From contig NZ_JAAZWC010000004.1 of assembly GCF_013185195.1 (NCBI RefSeq), positions 62,001 through 126,000 on the forward strand: a stretch of 64,000 bases of DNA. Direction: 5' to 3'. The DNA is from Saccharibacillus qingshengii (GTDB lineage: Bacteria; Bacillota; Bacilli; Paenibacillales; Paenibacillaceae). The notes beneath the pieces were generated by a model. That model was not told the origin of the DNA and ran no database searches. It worked only from the letters and a program-made list of their open reading frames with translations. The position numbers and the translations under genes were made by a program. This document shows positions 44,615-54,461 of this stretch, one piece after another. The first letter of the stretch is position 1. Each line of letters starts with the position of its first letter.

Positions 44615-45844
44615 TTATCCCTCCTTCTCGATAGCCCGTTCCCTTTCCGGCCCAGAGACGTCCACTTCCGCCTGGCCGGGTTCCCGCTGCGCGAGCACAT
44701 TCGGGATCCGCATCGTCAGGGTCGTTCCCTGCCCGCCCTGCAGACCGTCCGCAATCTCAAGACGTCCGTTTACGAACTCCAGGCGCTCGCGCATCCCGCG
44801 CAGTCCGCTGCCGCGCGATACGGATTGTCCGTTCTGCCGCCCGCTGCGCTTCTGCCCGCCGGCTTCGCCGAGCCCGCTTCCGTTATCGGTGACGCGCACG
44901 ATCAGTTCCGACGGCAGCGGCTCGATTTCGATCGAACAGGTAGTGGCGCCGCTGTGCTTGACGATATTCGTTACCGCTTCCTTCAGACACATACTGACGA
45001 CGTTCTCGTTCAGCAGCGAGGTACGCGTCTCGGCCGGATCGCCGATCAGCGTGAATTCGATCTCGGCCGCTTTGAGAATCTGGCGCAGCCGGTGCACTTC
45101 GTCTTCCACGTGGGTGCCGCGCATCTGCGTGACCAGTTCCCGCAGCTCTTTCAGGACAACGCGTGCTGTCTGCTGTACGTCGCGGATCTCGTCTTCGGCA
45201 CGCCGGGGATCCTTGCTGACGAGCTTGGCGGCCAGATCGCTTTTGAGGCCGATCAGCGCAAGGTTCTGTCCGAGCGTATCGTGCAGATCGCGCGCGATCC
45301 GCTGCCGCTCTTCCATAACGACAAGCTCCGAGATCCGTTTGTTCGCGTCTTCGAGCTGGCCTTCAAGCCGTTCGCTGCGGTTGCGGTTGTACGTCGTGAC
45401 CGGCAGCAGGATAACCGCGATCACCGTCAGGGCAACGAACGGCCACTGACTGACCATCAGCGGGTTGAGATGGACGTAGCCGACGTACACGGAAGCGAGC
45501 GCGGCGGCAAGCTGGATCCAGTAGAGCGTGAAGAAGCCTCCTTTGCCGCGGATATTGCCTACGAAATAAGCGAGAAATACGGCAAAATACATATAGCCGA
45601 ACATCAGCGTCATCGAGACCGAGAACACGATCTGCATACTTGTCCAGAAATAGAGCAGCCGTCCTTTGGAAGCAAAAGCCAGCAGGTAGCAGACGAAGAA
45701 GCCGACCACCATGCCAATGCCCGCTACAACGTGGAACGGTGTCGATGAACGGAAGATGAAGTAGAACGGCAGAATATAGAACACGACCCAAACGTAAGGG
45801 TTGAGGCCGGTGCTGCGCTGAAAGATCTGGTACCATTTCTGCAT
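44615..45844 (-). CDS. desK: DesK-like membrane-thickness sensor histidine kinase
   Basis: 409 residues from ATG 45844 (MQKWYQIFQRSTGLNPYVWV), nine bases after GAGGGGG; the upstream ATG 45922 also has an AGGAGG but at 12 bases. Four or five membrane helices cover residues about 19-145. The coiled-coil linker is followed by the DHp domain with the phospho-His in RIARDLHDTLGQNLALIG and HATPase_c (DNGSGLG). In Bacillus DesK senses bilayer order. It lies four bases from desR. Confidence 0.92.
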   Translation of the reverse strand: MQKWYQIFQRSTGLNPYVWVVFYILPFYFIFRSSTPFHVVAGIGMVVGFFVCYLLAFASKGRLLYFWTSMQIVFSVSMTLMFGYMYFAVFLAYFVGNIRGKGGFFTLYWIQLAAALASVYVGYVHLNPLMVSQWPFVALTVIAVILLPVTTYNRNRSERLEGQLEDANKRISELVVMEERQRIARDLHDTLGQNLALIGLKSDLAAKLVSKDPRRAEDEIRDVQQTARVVLKELRELVTQMRGTHVEDEVHRLRQILKAAEIEFTLIGDPAETRTSLLNENVVSMCLKEAVTNIVKHSGATTCSIEIEPLPSELIVRVTDNGSGLGEAGGQKRSGRQNGQSVSRGSGLRGMRERLEFVNGRLEIADGLQGGQGTTLTMRIPNVLAQREPGQAEVDVSGPERERAIEKEG

Positions 45845-46042
45845 GATCGACTGCCCCCTCAAAAGCGATACCGGCGCTGCGACCGCGGCGGGTGCATGCA
45901 CGGTCTGGTTTTTTGTGATCATTATAACCCGAGGCCTCCTTTTTTCCCAACCCGATTCCGTCTTGAGCCTGGATGCGGAATCGGCGGCGATGACGAAAAT
46001 GCGGGGTGCGGCCGTATTTTCTCTATGTTTTTCCCAAAGCAA

Positions 46043-46073
46043 AGACCCCGGAATACGGAATGCCGGGGTCTGA
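46043..46073 (-). terminator. Internal terminator between des and desK
   Basis: AGACCCCGG (46043-46051) pairs with CCGGGGTCT (46063-46071); the minus-strand tail is TTTGCTTTGGG. Separates strong des transcription from desKR. Confidence 0.6.
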
Positions 46074-46097
46074 TCGATTCGATCGGCGCGTCTTCGA

Positions 46098-47171
46098 TTA
46101 CTCGTGTGGAAGTGCCGTTTTCTTGCTTAATTCGCGGGAGACGCTTTGCACCGCGTTCTTCGGCAGTCCGCTGCGTACTTTGCGGCCGTAGCCGGTGAAC
46201 GTCTTGGTTTCTTCGTCCCACAGGCGGAACTTGAGCGACTGCAGGCTGGTTTTCAGCGTGATCGTCGTCGCTTTTTGCAGCGGTACGGACGAATCATGCG
46301 CTTTTTCCAGATTGTAGTTCGGAACTTTGGGACTCAGGTGATGCACATGGTGGAAGCCGATATTGCCGGTGATCCACTGAAGCGGCTTCGGCAGTTTGTA
46401 GTACGAGCTGCCTTCGACGGCCGCGTTCACGTAATTCCATTCTTCTTCGTGTTCAAAGTACGAATCTTCGAATTGATGCTGTACGTAGAACAGCCAGATG
46501 CCGAGCATGCCGGAGAAGAAGAAGACCGGACCTTGCACGAGCAGGAACGCCTGCCAGCCCATCGCCCAGATCAGACCCGCATACAGCAGCACGATCAGGA
46601 TCGTCGTCAAGTGAGTGTTGCGGCGTTCCAGAGCTTTTGCGCCTTTGCGGTTGAAGCGACCTTGAATCAGGAAGACGAAGATCGGTCCGATTCCGAACAT
46701 GACAAGCGGGTTGCGGTAGAAACGGTAAGCCAGGCGTGTCCAGAAGGAAGCTTGTTCATACTCCTCGGTGGTCAGCAGCCACATGTCGCCTTCGCCGCGC
46801 TTGTCGAGGTTGCTGCTTGTCGCATGGTGCATCGTATGGCTGTATTTCCATTTGCGATACGGCATGATCGTAATGACGCCGGTGATCGTGCCGACAATGT
46901 CATTCGCTTTTTTGTTTTTGAAGAAAGAACCGTGCGTGCAGTCGTGGAAAATGATGAAGGTCCGGATCACGAAGCCGGAAGCCACGAGCAGCAGCGGGAG
47001 GGCCAGCCAATAGGAGATCGACATGGCCAGATAACCTCCGACCCAGAACAAGATGAGCGGGATAATCGTATTGAACAGCTGAAGAACGCTGGCTTTGGTG
47101 TCGGCTTTTTCGTAAGGTTTCATATGCTGTTTGAGTTCCGTAATTGGATTGTGGGCACGGGACGCGGTCAT
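46098..47171 (-). CDS. des: Acyl-lipid desaturase (Des)
   Basis: 357 residues from ATG 47171 behind GAAAGGGGAG. Three histidine boxes: HDCTH near residue 73-77, HTMHH near 110-114 and HHVHH near 282-286, which bind the di-iron centre. Four membrane segments. It introduces a double bond (delta-5 in B. subtilis) into acyl chains of membrane lipids at low temperature, using ferredoxin or flavodoxin. Adjacent DesK/DesR and operator cluster support cold control. Confidence 0.94.
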   Translation of the reverse strand: MTASRAHNPITELKQHMKPYEKADTKASVLQLFNTIIPLILFWVGGYLAMSISYWLALPLLLVASGFVIRTFIIFHDCTHGSFFKNKKANDIVGTITGVITIMPYRKWKYSHTMHHATSSNLDKRGEGDMWLLTTEEYEQASFWTRLAYRFYRNPLVMFGIGPIFVFLIQGRFNRKGAKALERRNTHLTTILIVLLYAGLIWAMGWQAFLLVQGPVFFFSGMLGIWLFYVQHQFEDSYFEHEEEWNYVNAAVEGSSYYKLPKPLQWITGNIGFHHVHHLSPKVPNYNLEKAHDSSVPLQKATTITLKTSLQSLKFRLWDEETKTFTGYGRKVRSGLPKNAVQSVSRELSKKTALPHE

Positions 47172-47220
47172 GAATGACTCCCCTTTCAATGGCGTTCCTT
47201 GGAACGTCTCTGTTATTGCA

Positions 47221-47286
47221 AGTATAGCGGGGAAGAGAGAAGCCGCACAGTCATAAACGTCAGATGACACAGATGACAAATGTCAT
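47221..47286 (-). promoter_or_regulatory. des promoter with DesR operator cluster
   Basis: -10 TATACT (47221-47226, minus strand) has no good -35, as expected of an activated promoter. Upstream of it, AGATGACA occurs twice nine bases apart (47262-47269, 47271-47278) and ATGACAAATGTCAT (47273-47286) is a palindrome with five-base arms. An additional GTCAT is at 47249. This resembles the arrangement of DesR-bound sites in Bacillus. Confidence 0.6.
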
Positions 47287-47363
47287 ATTACAAATCCGCT
47301 TATCTAAATTTATGAATATACAAAATGCGTATAGAGGAGTAAAATGGGAGCGTCCAGGTTATA

Positions 47364-47381
47364 TTGTGAATTAATTAACAA
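47364..47381 (+). promoter_or_regulatory. Rex-like palindrome before the importer gene
   Basis: TTGTGAATTAATTAACAA differs by one base from a symmetric Rex-type site (TTGTGAA-N4-TTCACAA). It lies about 50 bases before ATG 47430. Binding is only possible. Confidence 0.35.
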
Positions 47382-47429
47382 ACTTTTTGGCAGAAAAGTA
47401 CTTATTCATCGAACAGGGGTTGGAGAAAA

Positions 47430-48434
47430 ATGAAAATCGATCAAACACAGACAAAAGCTTCTTGGGGAACAGGACGCGTGGGGCTGATGCTGCTTACGGC
47501 GGCGATTGGCGCTGCGCTTGCAGGCTGCGGCAGTTCGCCGGGCGCGGGTACGGCCGGAGCGGCGGATGCCGCAGGACAGCCGGATACGGCCACGATCACG
47601 TTGGGACTGCTGCCGTCGATCGACGCCATTCCTTTTATCGTGGCGCACGAGCAGGGCTTCGACAAGCAGCAGGGCGTGAATCTCGATATTCAGACGTTCA
47701 AGAGCGCGAAAGACCGCGATGTCGCTTTTCAGGCGGGCAAAGTCGAAGGGTTGAGCGCCGATCTGGTCGCCATCTCGATCTATAATGAAGCGGGCCAGGA
47801 TGTGAAGATCACAAGCACGACGTTCGGCGAGTTCGATCTGCTGACCGGAAATGCGGATATCGCAAGCGTAGCGGATCTGAAAGGCAAAACGGTCATTCTG
47901 TCCAAAAACACCTCGACCGAATATACGATGGCGATGATGCTCGAGCAGGCGGGGCTGACGGAAGACGAGATTACCATTACCGAAGTGCCGCAGATTCCGA
48001 CCCGCCTTGAACTGCTCAAGAACGGCAAAGCGGACGCGGCGGTGCTGCCGCAGCCGTTCGTGACGATGGGCCGGGAAGCGGGGCTTGCCGTTCTGGGCTC
48101 GACGCAGACCGCGAAGATCAATCCGTTCGTGCTGGCTTTCCCGCAGAGTGTGATCGATGCAAAGGGCGAAGCCATTCGCGATATGTATGCCGCTTACGAT
48201 CAGGCGGTCGATTATATGAAGAATCACGATCAGTCCGAATACGTCGATCTGATTATCGAAGAAGTCGGTTATCCCGATACGCTCAAGGATCAGATCGAAG
48301 TGCCGGAGTACGTTCCGGCCAACCAGGCGGATCCGGAGCAGGTGAATTCCGCCCTGGATTGGGCCCGGGAGAAAGGGCTGCTGAAGCGGGATATTCAAGC
48401 TGCCGACGTCATGTCGGATGTCCAATTCAAATAA
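47430..48434 (+). CDS. ABC transporter substrate-binding lipoprotein (TauA/SsuA/ThiY-like)
   Basis: 334 residues. Lipobox ALAGC (Cys32) follows a basic start, then an Ala/Gly linker. The binding domain (LLPSIDAIPFIVAHEQGFDK; LKGKTVILSKNTSTEYTM; VPQIPTRLELLKNGKADAAV) is of the NMT1/SsuA class for sulfonates, thiamine precursors or similar. Substrate unknown. First gene of a three-gene operon with ATPase and permease. Confidence 0.9.
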   Translation: MKIDQTQTKASWGTGRVGLMLLTAAIGAALAGCGSSPGAGTAGAADAAGQPDTATITLGLLPSIDAIPFIVAHEQGFDKQQGVNLDIQTFKSAKDRDVAFQAGKVEGLSADLVAISIYNEAGQDVKITSTTFGEFDLLTGNADIASVADLKGKTVILSKNTSTEYTMAMMLEQAGLTEDEITITEVPQIPTRLELLKNGKADAAVLPQPFVTMGREAGLAVLGSTQTAKINPFVLAFPQSVIDAKGEAIRDMYAAYDQAVDYMKNHDQSEYVDLIIEEVGYPDTLKDQIEVPEYVPANQADPEQVNSALDWAREKGLLKRDIQAADVMSDVQFK

Positions 48435-48465
48435 AGCATCCGGATCCCGGAAGGAGGAGAAGAAC

Positions 48466-49362
48466 ATGATCGAACAAGCGGCCGCTGCCAGGCAAGCCCG
48501 ATGGACCGTCACCCCGGGCGCCGGTTTCGCCGCCCGGGGATTTACCGCCGGCTACGACGGCGTTCCGGTGATCGGCCCGCTCGACCTGGATCTGCCCGAG
48601 CCCGGGATCTACACCGTGCTCGGCCCTTCCGGCAGCGGCAAATCGACGCTGCTGCGTGCCGCCGCGGGACTGCTGCCGGATTATGGCGGCAGCCTTGCCC
48701 TGGGCGGCCGTCCGCTCGGCGGACGCAAATCCGGCGGTGCCGCAAACGGGCAGGCCGCCGTGCGCGTCGGCTTCGTGCCGCAGAACTACGGGCTGCTGCC
48801 GTGGCAGACGGCTGTTCGAAACATCCGCACCGCGCTTCGGATCGCGCGCCCGGAAGAGCCGCGCGCCGTGCGCGAAGAAGCCGCCGCCCGCTGGCTTGAG
48901 CGGGTAGGCCTGGGCGGCCTGGAACGCCGCTATCCGCGGGAGCTGAGCGGCGGACAGCAGCAGCGCGTCGCGATCGCCCGCGCTTTCGCGGTGCGCCCGG
49001 ACCTGCTCCTGCTGGACGAGCCGTTCTCCGCGCTCGACGCCGTCACGCGCGAAGGGCTCCAGCGTCTGCTGCTCGGCAGTTGGCGAGCCCAGCCTTCGAC
49101 GATGCTGTTCGTGACGCACGACGTGGAAGAAGCCGTGCTGCTCGGCCGCAGGATCCTGCTGCTGCCCGAAGGCGCGTCGACCGGAGACGATAGGAATCGC
49201 GCGGAAGCTTCAATGTACACGGGAGGTCTGCTGCAGATCGACAACGAAGCGCTCGCCGGGCTGCCGTTCGAAGACAAACGCGACAGCGAGAAGTTTCAGG
49301 AACAGACCCGGGCTTTGCGCGGTCTGCTGCGGGAAGGGCGGGGGACAACCCATGAATCCTGA
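48466..49362 (+). CDS. ABC transporter ATPase (SsuB/TauB/ThiZ type)
   Basis: 298 residues from ATG 48466 behind AAGGAGGAGAAGAAC. Walker A LGPSGSGKSTLLRA, signature LSGGQQQRVAIARAFA, Walker B LLLLDEPFSALD, H-loop VTHDVEEAVLLG. A Gly/Ala insert (GGRKSGGAANGQAAV) lies between strands near residue 90. The C-terminal 50 residues are unlike typical SsuB. It overlaps the permease gene by 11 bases. Confidence 0.92.
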   Translation: MIEQAAAARQARWTVTPGAGFAARGFTAGYDGVPVIGPLDLDLPEPGIYTVLGPSGSGKSTLLRAAAGLLPDYGGSLALGGRPLGGRKSGGAANGQAAVRVGFVPQNYGLLPWQTAVRNIRTALRIARPEEPRAVREEAAARWLERVGLGGLERRYPRELSGGQQQRVAIARAFAVRPDLLLLDEPFSALDAVTREGLQRLLLGSWRAQPSTMLFVTHDVEEAVLLGRRILLLPEGASTGDDRNRAEASMYTGGLLQIDNEALAGLPFEDKRDSEKFQEQTRALRGLLREGRGTTHES

Positions 49363-50101
49363 TCCGGGCCGATTCGTTCTTCGCCTGCTGGCCGTATTCG
49401 CCGCGCTGCACGCCTTATGGGCGCTTCTGGCGGCACTGCTGCATCGCGATATGCTGCCTTCGCCTCTGGCCGTATACCGGGCGCTGTTTGCGCTGGACGG
49501 CGGCGAGACGCTGCTTCATATCGGCACCAGCCTGGGACGCGTCTTCGCCGGAATCGGCCTGGCTCTGCTTCTCGGTCTGCTGCCGGGTCTGCTGATGGGC
49601 CGCTCGCCCCGCTGGAACCAGCTGCTTGATCCGATTGTGTATCTCACCTATCCGGTCCCGAAAATTGCGCTGCTGCCGGTAGCGATGCTGTTTCTCGGCC
49701 TGGGCGAAGCGTCGAAGATCGGGATGATCGCGCTTATTCTCGTTTTTCAGATCATAATCTCGGTCCGCGACGGGGTCAAAGCCATTCCGGCGAATACGTA
49801 TGAGGTGTTGACCAGTCTGGGAGCGGGGCGGATGGAACGGTTTCTGCACGCGACGCTGCCGGGCGCGCTGTCCTCCATGCTCAGTACCCTCAGGATTTCG
49901 CTGGGCACGGCGTTTTCCGTGCTTTTTTTCACCGAAATTTACGGAACCGAGCACGGGATGGGCTACTTTATTATGGATGCGTGGCTGCGTCTCGATTACG
50001 CCGAGATGTATGCGGGGATCCTGCTGTTCAGCGCAGCCGGCTTCGCGTTGTTTCTGCTGGTCGACCTGATCGAGCACCGGTTCATGAAATGGCGGGCATA
50101 A
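49352..50101 (+). CDS. ABC transporter permease (SsuC/TauC type)
   Basis: 249 residues. Six membrane segments; EAA loop IPANTYEVLTSLGAGRMERF near residues 145-165. LGTAFSVLFFTEIYGTEHGM is a family signature. Together with 47430 and 48466 it makes a full importer of a small organic molecule. Substrate undetermined. Confidence 0.92.
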   Translation: MNPDPGRFVLRLLAVFAALHALWALLAALLHRDMLPSPLAVYRALFALDGGETLLHIGTSLGRVFAGIGLALLLGLLPGLLMGRSPRWNQLLDPIVYLTYPVPKIALLPVAMLFLGLGEASKIGMIALILVFQIIISVRDGVKAIPANTYEVLTSLGAGRMERFLHATLPGALSSMLSTLRISLGTAFSVLFFTEIYGTEHGMGYFIMDAWLRLDYAEMYAGILLFSAAGFALFLLVDLIEHRFMKWRA

Positions 50102-50132
50102 GGCGGATATCGTCCGTCTATTGAATAAATGA

Positions 50133-50160
50133 AGAAAAAAACGGAGGCCTTGCGCCTCCG
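50133..50160 (-). terminator. Terminator of the AraC gene
   Basis: CGGAGGC (50142-50148), loop CTTGC, GCCTCCG (50154-50160); eight Ts follow on the minus strand. Confidence 0.8.
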
Positions 50161-50173
50161 CTTATTCTTGGAT

Positions 50174-51052
50174 TCAGCCGCGTCTCGGAGCGACCGGAAT
50201 CCAGATCTCGCTGCGGTAATCCGCTGCGCTCTGATCGCGCTGTTCATTCCACAGGATCTCCGGTCCTTCGGCCTGCTGATAACCGGACGACGGGAACCAT
50301 TCCGAGTAGATCCGTCCCCAGATCTCCTGCAGCGCACTCGGGAACAGGCCGACCGCTTCAAACACAGCCCAGCTCGAAGCCGCCACTTCCAGCGAAGCAT
50401 ATCCCGCGGGAGCGGGCAGCGTCGTGGCGGCGCCGATGTAATGATCCAGGCCGCCTTTTTCCTGCATCCGCTCTTCCGAGAAATTCGTCGAAGCGCTGAC
50501 GACCCCGCCCGGCTCCGTGTTCGACAGTTCCTTCATCCTGCCGATCTTCTCCGCATCCAGACTCTGCCACATCTCCGCAATAGCCGGATTCACTCCGTGA
50601 AAGACGATCGGGACCCTTTTCATAAGCCCCGCGATCCGAAAAGCTTCTTTCTTCACAATTCGATAATTCATCCGTTCTCCTCCTTCGATCGTTAACCGGA
50701 AGGTCATGGGCGGGTAAGCTTTGAGTTCGGCTCCCCGGCGGCGCGCTTCCGACGGTGCCATGCCGTGCAGCTGCCGGAACGCCCGGGCAAAAGAATCGGC
50801 CGAATCGTAACCGTACCGGAGTGCGAGATCAATGACCTTCGCATCTCCCGTCTGCAGCTCGAACGCGGCCGCCGTCAGGCGTCTGCGCCGGATATGTTCC
50901 GCAAGCGTCACCCCCGCAAGAAAAGAAAACATCCGCTTGAAATGATGCTCCGAACACAGCGCGATCCGGGAGGCTTGACTCAAGTCGATGTCGCCGTCCA
51001 GATTGCGTTCGATATAGGCCATCGCTTCGTTCATCTTGTCGAGATGGTTCAC
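50174..51052 (-). CDS. AraC-family regulator with GyrI-like effector domain
   Basis: 292 residues from GTG 51052 behind AAGGAGGGGAATGCG. Residues 1-110 are two helix-turn-helix units ([40 protein letters not shown]), residues 125-292 a GyrI-like/BacR-type ligand domain ([36 protein letters not shown]). Such proteins sense small, often toxic, compounds. No obvious target is adjacent. Confidence 0.88.
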   Translation of the reverse strand: MNHLDKMNEAMAYIERNLDGDIDLSQASRIALCSEHHFKRMFSFLAGVTLAEHIRRRRLTAAAFELQTGDAKVIDLALRYGYDSADSFARAFRQLHGMAPSEARRRGAELKAYPPMTFRLTIEGGERMNYRIVKKEAFRIAGLMKRVPIVFHGVNPAIAEMWQSLDAEKIGRMKELSNTEPGGVVSASTNFSEERMQEKGGLDHYIGAATTLPAPAGYASLEVAASSWAVFEAVGLFPSALQEIWGRIYSEWFPSSGYQQAEGPEILWNEQRDQSAADYRSEIWIPVAPRRG

Positions 51053-51248
51053 CGCATTCCCCTCCTTGTCGTCTAAGATACCGGATTGCGGACACCGCTG
51101 CCCGACCTTTTGCGTTCCGGTTTGGTCGTAGGTCCGGGGTCTTTCAGTTGAACTGTATATTTTTGTAGATGTAGGCCTGTTAGCCTTGGGGAGAAACGGT
51201 ACACATAGGCCGGAAGCGGTTCATACAAAAGGCAGGGGGATGGTAAAA

Positions 51249-54200
51249 GTGTTGAAAATGAAAGGTACAGCAGGTTCGGGCAAAAAGCTCCGACTCACGT
51301 TGGCGGGGGTGCTGGCGGCCGGAAGTTTGGCGGGAATCGGACCGGGAAGCGGCAGCGTGTCCGCAGCCGGAACGCAAAGTGCCGGCGTATCGGTGACCGA
51401 GAATGTCTACGCGGGCGGAGTTCAGGCGGGACTGATCTCATGGGTGGACCTGGCGCAGAGCTCTTCACAGATGCAGGGGCAGACGATCGGCAAGCTGCAG
51501 GATCTGGCTGCGCCGTTCGAATGGACGGCTTCGGGAACCGTGACTTACGATTCGTCCGTTCTGAATTTTAATCCGGCTTATAAAGGCTACGGTTATTTCT
51601 ATGTTCCCGAAGCGTCGGGATTCAAGAGCGGCATTACGGATACGGTCGAAGTATTCTCCGTGCAGACCGCAAGGCCGGATAATAGCAATGCGGGTTATCC
51701 TTGGGAAATCGGCGGAACCTATTCTTCGGCAGGCGCCCGCTATATTCCTTCCGAGCTGCATTCTTATTTCGGTTCCGACAAATCCCGCGAGGTCGATATT
51801 AGCGGACATGATTTGACCGGGGCGAACATCTTGAATATGCGAAGCATGCCGGGCGAGTGGGCTGCGGAGATCACCGGGGACACGATCGAGCTGGATACGA
51901 ATAACTCCGTCAACTTCAAGAGCCAGGTTCCGAGCACCAATGCTTACTATTTCGGCGCTGCCCATAATCAGGTGCTGAGAGGCAGCATTTCCGAAATGCT
52001 CGTCTTCAACCGTAAGCTTACGGATGATGAGCGCGAACAGGTCAACAGCTACCTGGCTATCAAATACGGAATTACCCTGACAGGCGACGATCTTGAAAAT
52101 GTGGATTACGTCGCAAGCGACGGAAGCCCGATCTGGGATGCCGATGACAACACGGGCTACGGATACCGGATCACCGGGATCGGCCGTGATGCGCAGAGCG
52201 GACTGAATCAGAAGCAGTCCAAGTCGCAGAATAACGGGGCGCTTGTCACGCTTGCGCTGGGTGAAAGCGTAGCGGCATCGAACAAAGACAACGCGGGGAC
52301 CATGACGAATCCCCAGTCGTTTCTGACCTTCGGCGATAACGGCAAAGCGGCCGCTTATACCGGTACGGTCGCGGATCCGCAGACCGGCAGTTTCCCGGTG
52401 ATGGAGCGTACGTTCAAAGTGGAGAGAACGGATTGGGTCGATCAGACGGTTACGCTGGATCTGGATCTCGCGCAATCCGCATCGCCTTTCGAGCGGTATT
52501 ATCTGGTCACAAGCGCAGATGAACATTTTGCCGGTGCCCAGTTCTACCCGCTTGACAGCGACGGCCGGATCTCGCTGAACAGCGGCGAGCTGCCGGACGG
52601 AAGTTTCTTCACGTTCGCCCATGTCGACAAAACGGCTCTGGCGGCGCAGACTTCCGCGATCGACGGCGGACTGTCCGGCGGTACGCTGAAGCCGGGCGAT
52701 TACACGGCAGACAGTTGGAACCTGCTGCAGACGAAGCTGAACGAGGCCAAGACGGTCCTGTCGAATGACCCGGCTTCGCAAAGCGCAGTCGATCAGGCTC
52801 TGAAGGAATTGTCCGAAGCTTACGACGCACTGGAACCGGTAGGAGTGAAATTCGAACGTGCCGTGCTGGAAAAAGGCCTTTCCGGTTCGCGTCTTGTCGT
52901 CACGCTCGACCGCGGTGTCGAATTCGACGGAGTACCCGCAGGCTTTACGGTTCGGATCGGCGGGCAGGATATTCCGGCCGAACAGCTGAACCTCACCGTG
53001 GATCCCCAGGATCCGAAGCGGGTGCTGATCGGACTTCCTTCCGGTCTGGATCTGTCGAATATCGATACGGCCGGGGTCTCGTACGATTCCGCGTCGGGCA
53101 GTCTGCAGGGGCTGAACGGGGTGCCTGTATCAAGTTTCAATGAACAGGCGGAGAGCGGTCTGGGAGCTTCGCTCAACATCGCGCAGCCGGATACCGTGAC
53201 GGGTGTCGTGTACGGCGGAGAGCCGGCGTTTGCCGGCAGTGTCGACCCGGAGGTTGATTCGCTGACGGTCGCGATCCGCGACGCCCAAGGCAATCCTGTC
53301 GACGGTGCCGGCGGTCAAGCGGTTATCGATCCTTCCGGAAGCTGGGCCTACACATCCGAGCAGCCGCTTCTTCCGGGCACTTATACGATTGTCGTCACAG
53401 CGACCAAAGGCTCGCTGACAGCCGTTAAGACCCGCACGTTCACCGTGGTGGACAAAACGGCTCTCCAGCAGCGTCAGGACGCCGTTATCGGCGAGAACCT
53501 GAACGGTTCGGCCTACACGCCGTCGAGCTGGAACGAACTGCAGCAGGTTCTGAACGAAGCGACTCAAGTGCTCGGCGACAAGTCGGCGACCCAAGCTATG
53601 ATCGACGCGGCGCTGAATCGCCTGAATGCGGCACGCCTTGGACTTGCAGTCGTGCCGACCGAACCGTCGAACCCGACGACTCCGGTAACTCCGGTACAGC
53701 CGCCGTCCCAACCCTCTGTCCCGGCACCGCCTGCGCCGACCAAGCAGATCATTTCGGTCGATGTGGCTTCCGGTTCTGTAGATCTGGCCGACATCACCAA
53801 AGTTGAACTGGAACGGACAACCCATGCGGACGGATCGCTGAGCGATCTGGTGAACTTGACACCAACCAAAGCGCAGGAAGCGATCGACAAAGCGCTGGTC
53901 AAAAAAGATCCGACCGCCCGGATTCTGATTCCGGATCCGAATGACGCGGTCAGCGAAGTGAACGTCAAGATCCCGCAGGCGACCGCCGCTCTGCTGGTGA
54001 AGAACGGTATCGATCTCGAGATCCACAACCCGAACGGCACCGTGATCGTTCCGGCGTCGTCGCTGGCAGGGTGGAACGACGATTTCTACTTCCGCCTTGT
54101 TCCGATCAAGCAGCCGCAGCAGCGGCAGCAGGTCGAAACGCGCGCCGTCACCGAACAGGTGGTTCGCGAGCTGAGCGGAAACGAAGCGGCGAAGGTCGTC

Positions 54201-54461
54201 TCGCGTCCGATGACCATCGAGACCAATCTGTCGAGCCGTCCGGTCACGCTGGTTCTGCCACTCGACGGCACGAAGCTGCCGACGAACGCGGCGGAGTCGT
54301 CACCATGGACGAAGCGGCCGCAGGCAGCGGCAAGCTGGGTCTGCGCTTCGGGATCCAGAAGTTCAGCAATTTCACCATCGTGCATCTGGGCGATACGAAG
54401 CACCATGACGCGTATATCCAAGGGTATACCGACGGAACGCTGCGTCCGGATCAAGGCGTGA
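51249..54461 (+). CDS. Large S-layer-type surface protein, N-terminal part (frameshifted)
   Basis: About 1070 residues from GTG 51249, nine bases after AGGGGG; ATG 51240 abuts that site. A signal peptide (GKKLRLTLAGVLAAGSLAGI) ends near residue 40. Then a concanavalin-like region ending in DDEREQVNSYLAIKYGITL (DUF8202-like), two FIVAR-type helical modules (starting VDKTALAAQTSA and VDKTALQQRQDA), an Ig-like part, a Pro-rich linker (PSNPTTPVTPVQPPSQPSVP) and a pre-SLH domain. Homologous sequence stops near 54290; the last 55 residues are out of frame. The continuation is at 54296-55018. Confidence 0.8.
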   Translation: MLKMKGTAGSGKKLRLTLAGVLAAGSLAGIGPGSGSVSAAGTQSAGVSVTENVYAGGVQAGLISWVDLAQSSSQMQGQTIGKLQDLAAPFEWTASGTVTYDSSVLNFNPAYKGYGYFYVPEASGFKSGITDTVEVFSVQTARPDNSNAGYPWEIGGTYSSAGARYIPSELHSYFGSDKSREVDISGHDLTGANILNMRSMPGEWAAEITGDTIELDTNNSVNFKSQVPSTNAYYFGAAHNQVLRGSISEMLVFNRKLTDDEREQVNSYLAIKYGITLTGDDLENVDYVASDGSPIWDADDNTGYGYRITGIGRDAQSGLNQKQSKSQNNGALVTLALGESVAASNKDNAGTMTNPQSFLTFGDNGKAAAYTGTVADPQTGSFPVMERTFKVERTDWVDQTVTLDLDLAQSASPFERYYLVTSADEHFAGAQFYPLDSDGRISLNSGELPDGSFFTFAHVDKTALAAQTSAIDGGLSGGTLKPGDYTADSWNLLQTKLNEAKTVLSNDPASQSAVDQALKELSEAYDALEPVGVKFERAVLEKGLSGSRLVVTLDRGVEFDGVPAGFTVRIGGQDIPAEQLNLTVDPQDPKRVLIGLPSGLDLSNIDTAGVSYDSASGSLQGLNGVPVSSFNEQAESGLGASLNIAQPDTVTGVVYGGEPAFAGSVDPEVDSLTVAIRDAQGNPVDGAGGQAVIDPSGSWAYTSEQPLLPGTYTIVVTATKGSLTAVKTRTFTVVDKTALQQRQDAVIGENLNGSAYTPSSWNELQQVLNEATQVLGDKSATQAMIDAALNRLNAARLGLAVVPTEPSNPTTPVTPVQPPSQPSVPAPPAPTKQIISVDVASGSVDLADITKVELERTTHADGSLSDLVNLTPTKAQEAIDKALVKKDPTARILIPDPNDAVSEVNVKIPQATAALLVKNGIDLEIHNPNGTVIVPASSLAGWNDDFYFRLVPIKQPQQRQQVETRAVTEQVVRELSGNEAAKVVSRPMTIETNLSSRPVTLVLPLDGTKLPTNAAESSPWTKRPQAAASWVCASGSRSSAISPSCIWAIRSTMTRISKGIPTERCVRIKA

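Noticed and set aside
54270-54310. Programmed -1 frameshift in the SLH gene
   Set aside because: No X-XXY-YYZ slippery heptamer or clear downstream pseudoknot is seen; mutation or sequencing error is simpler.
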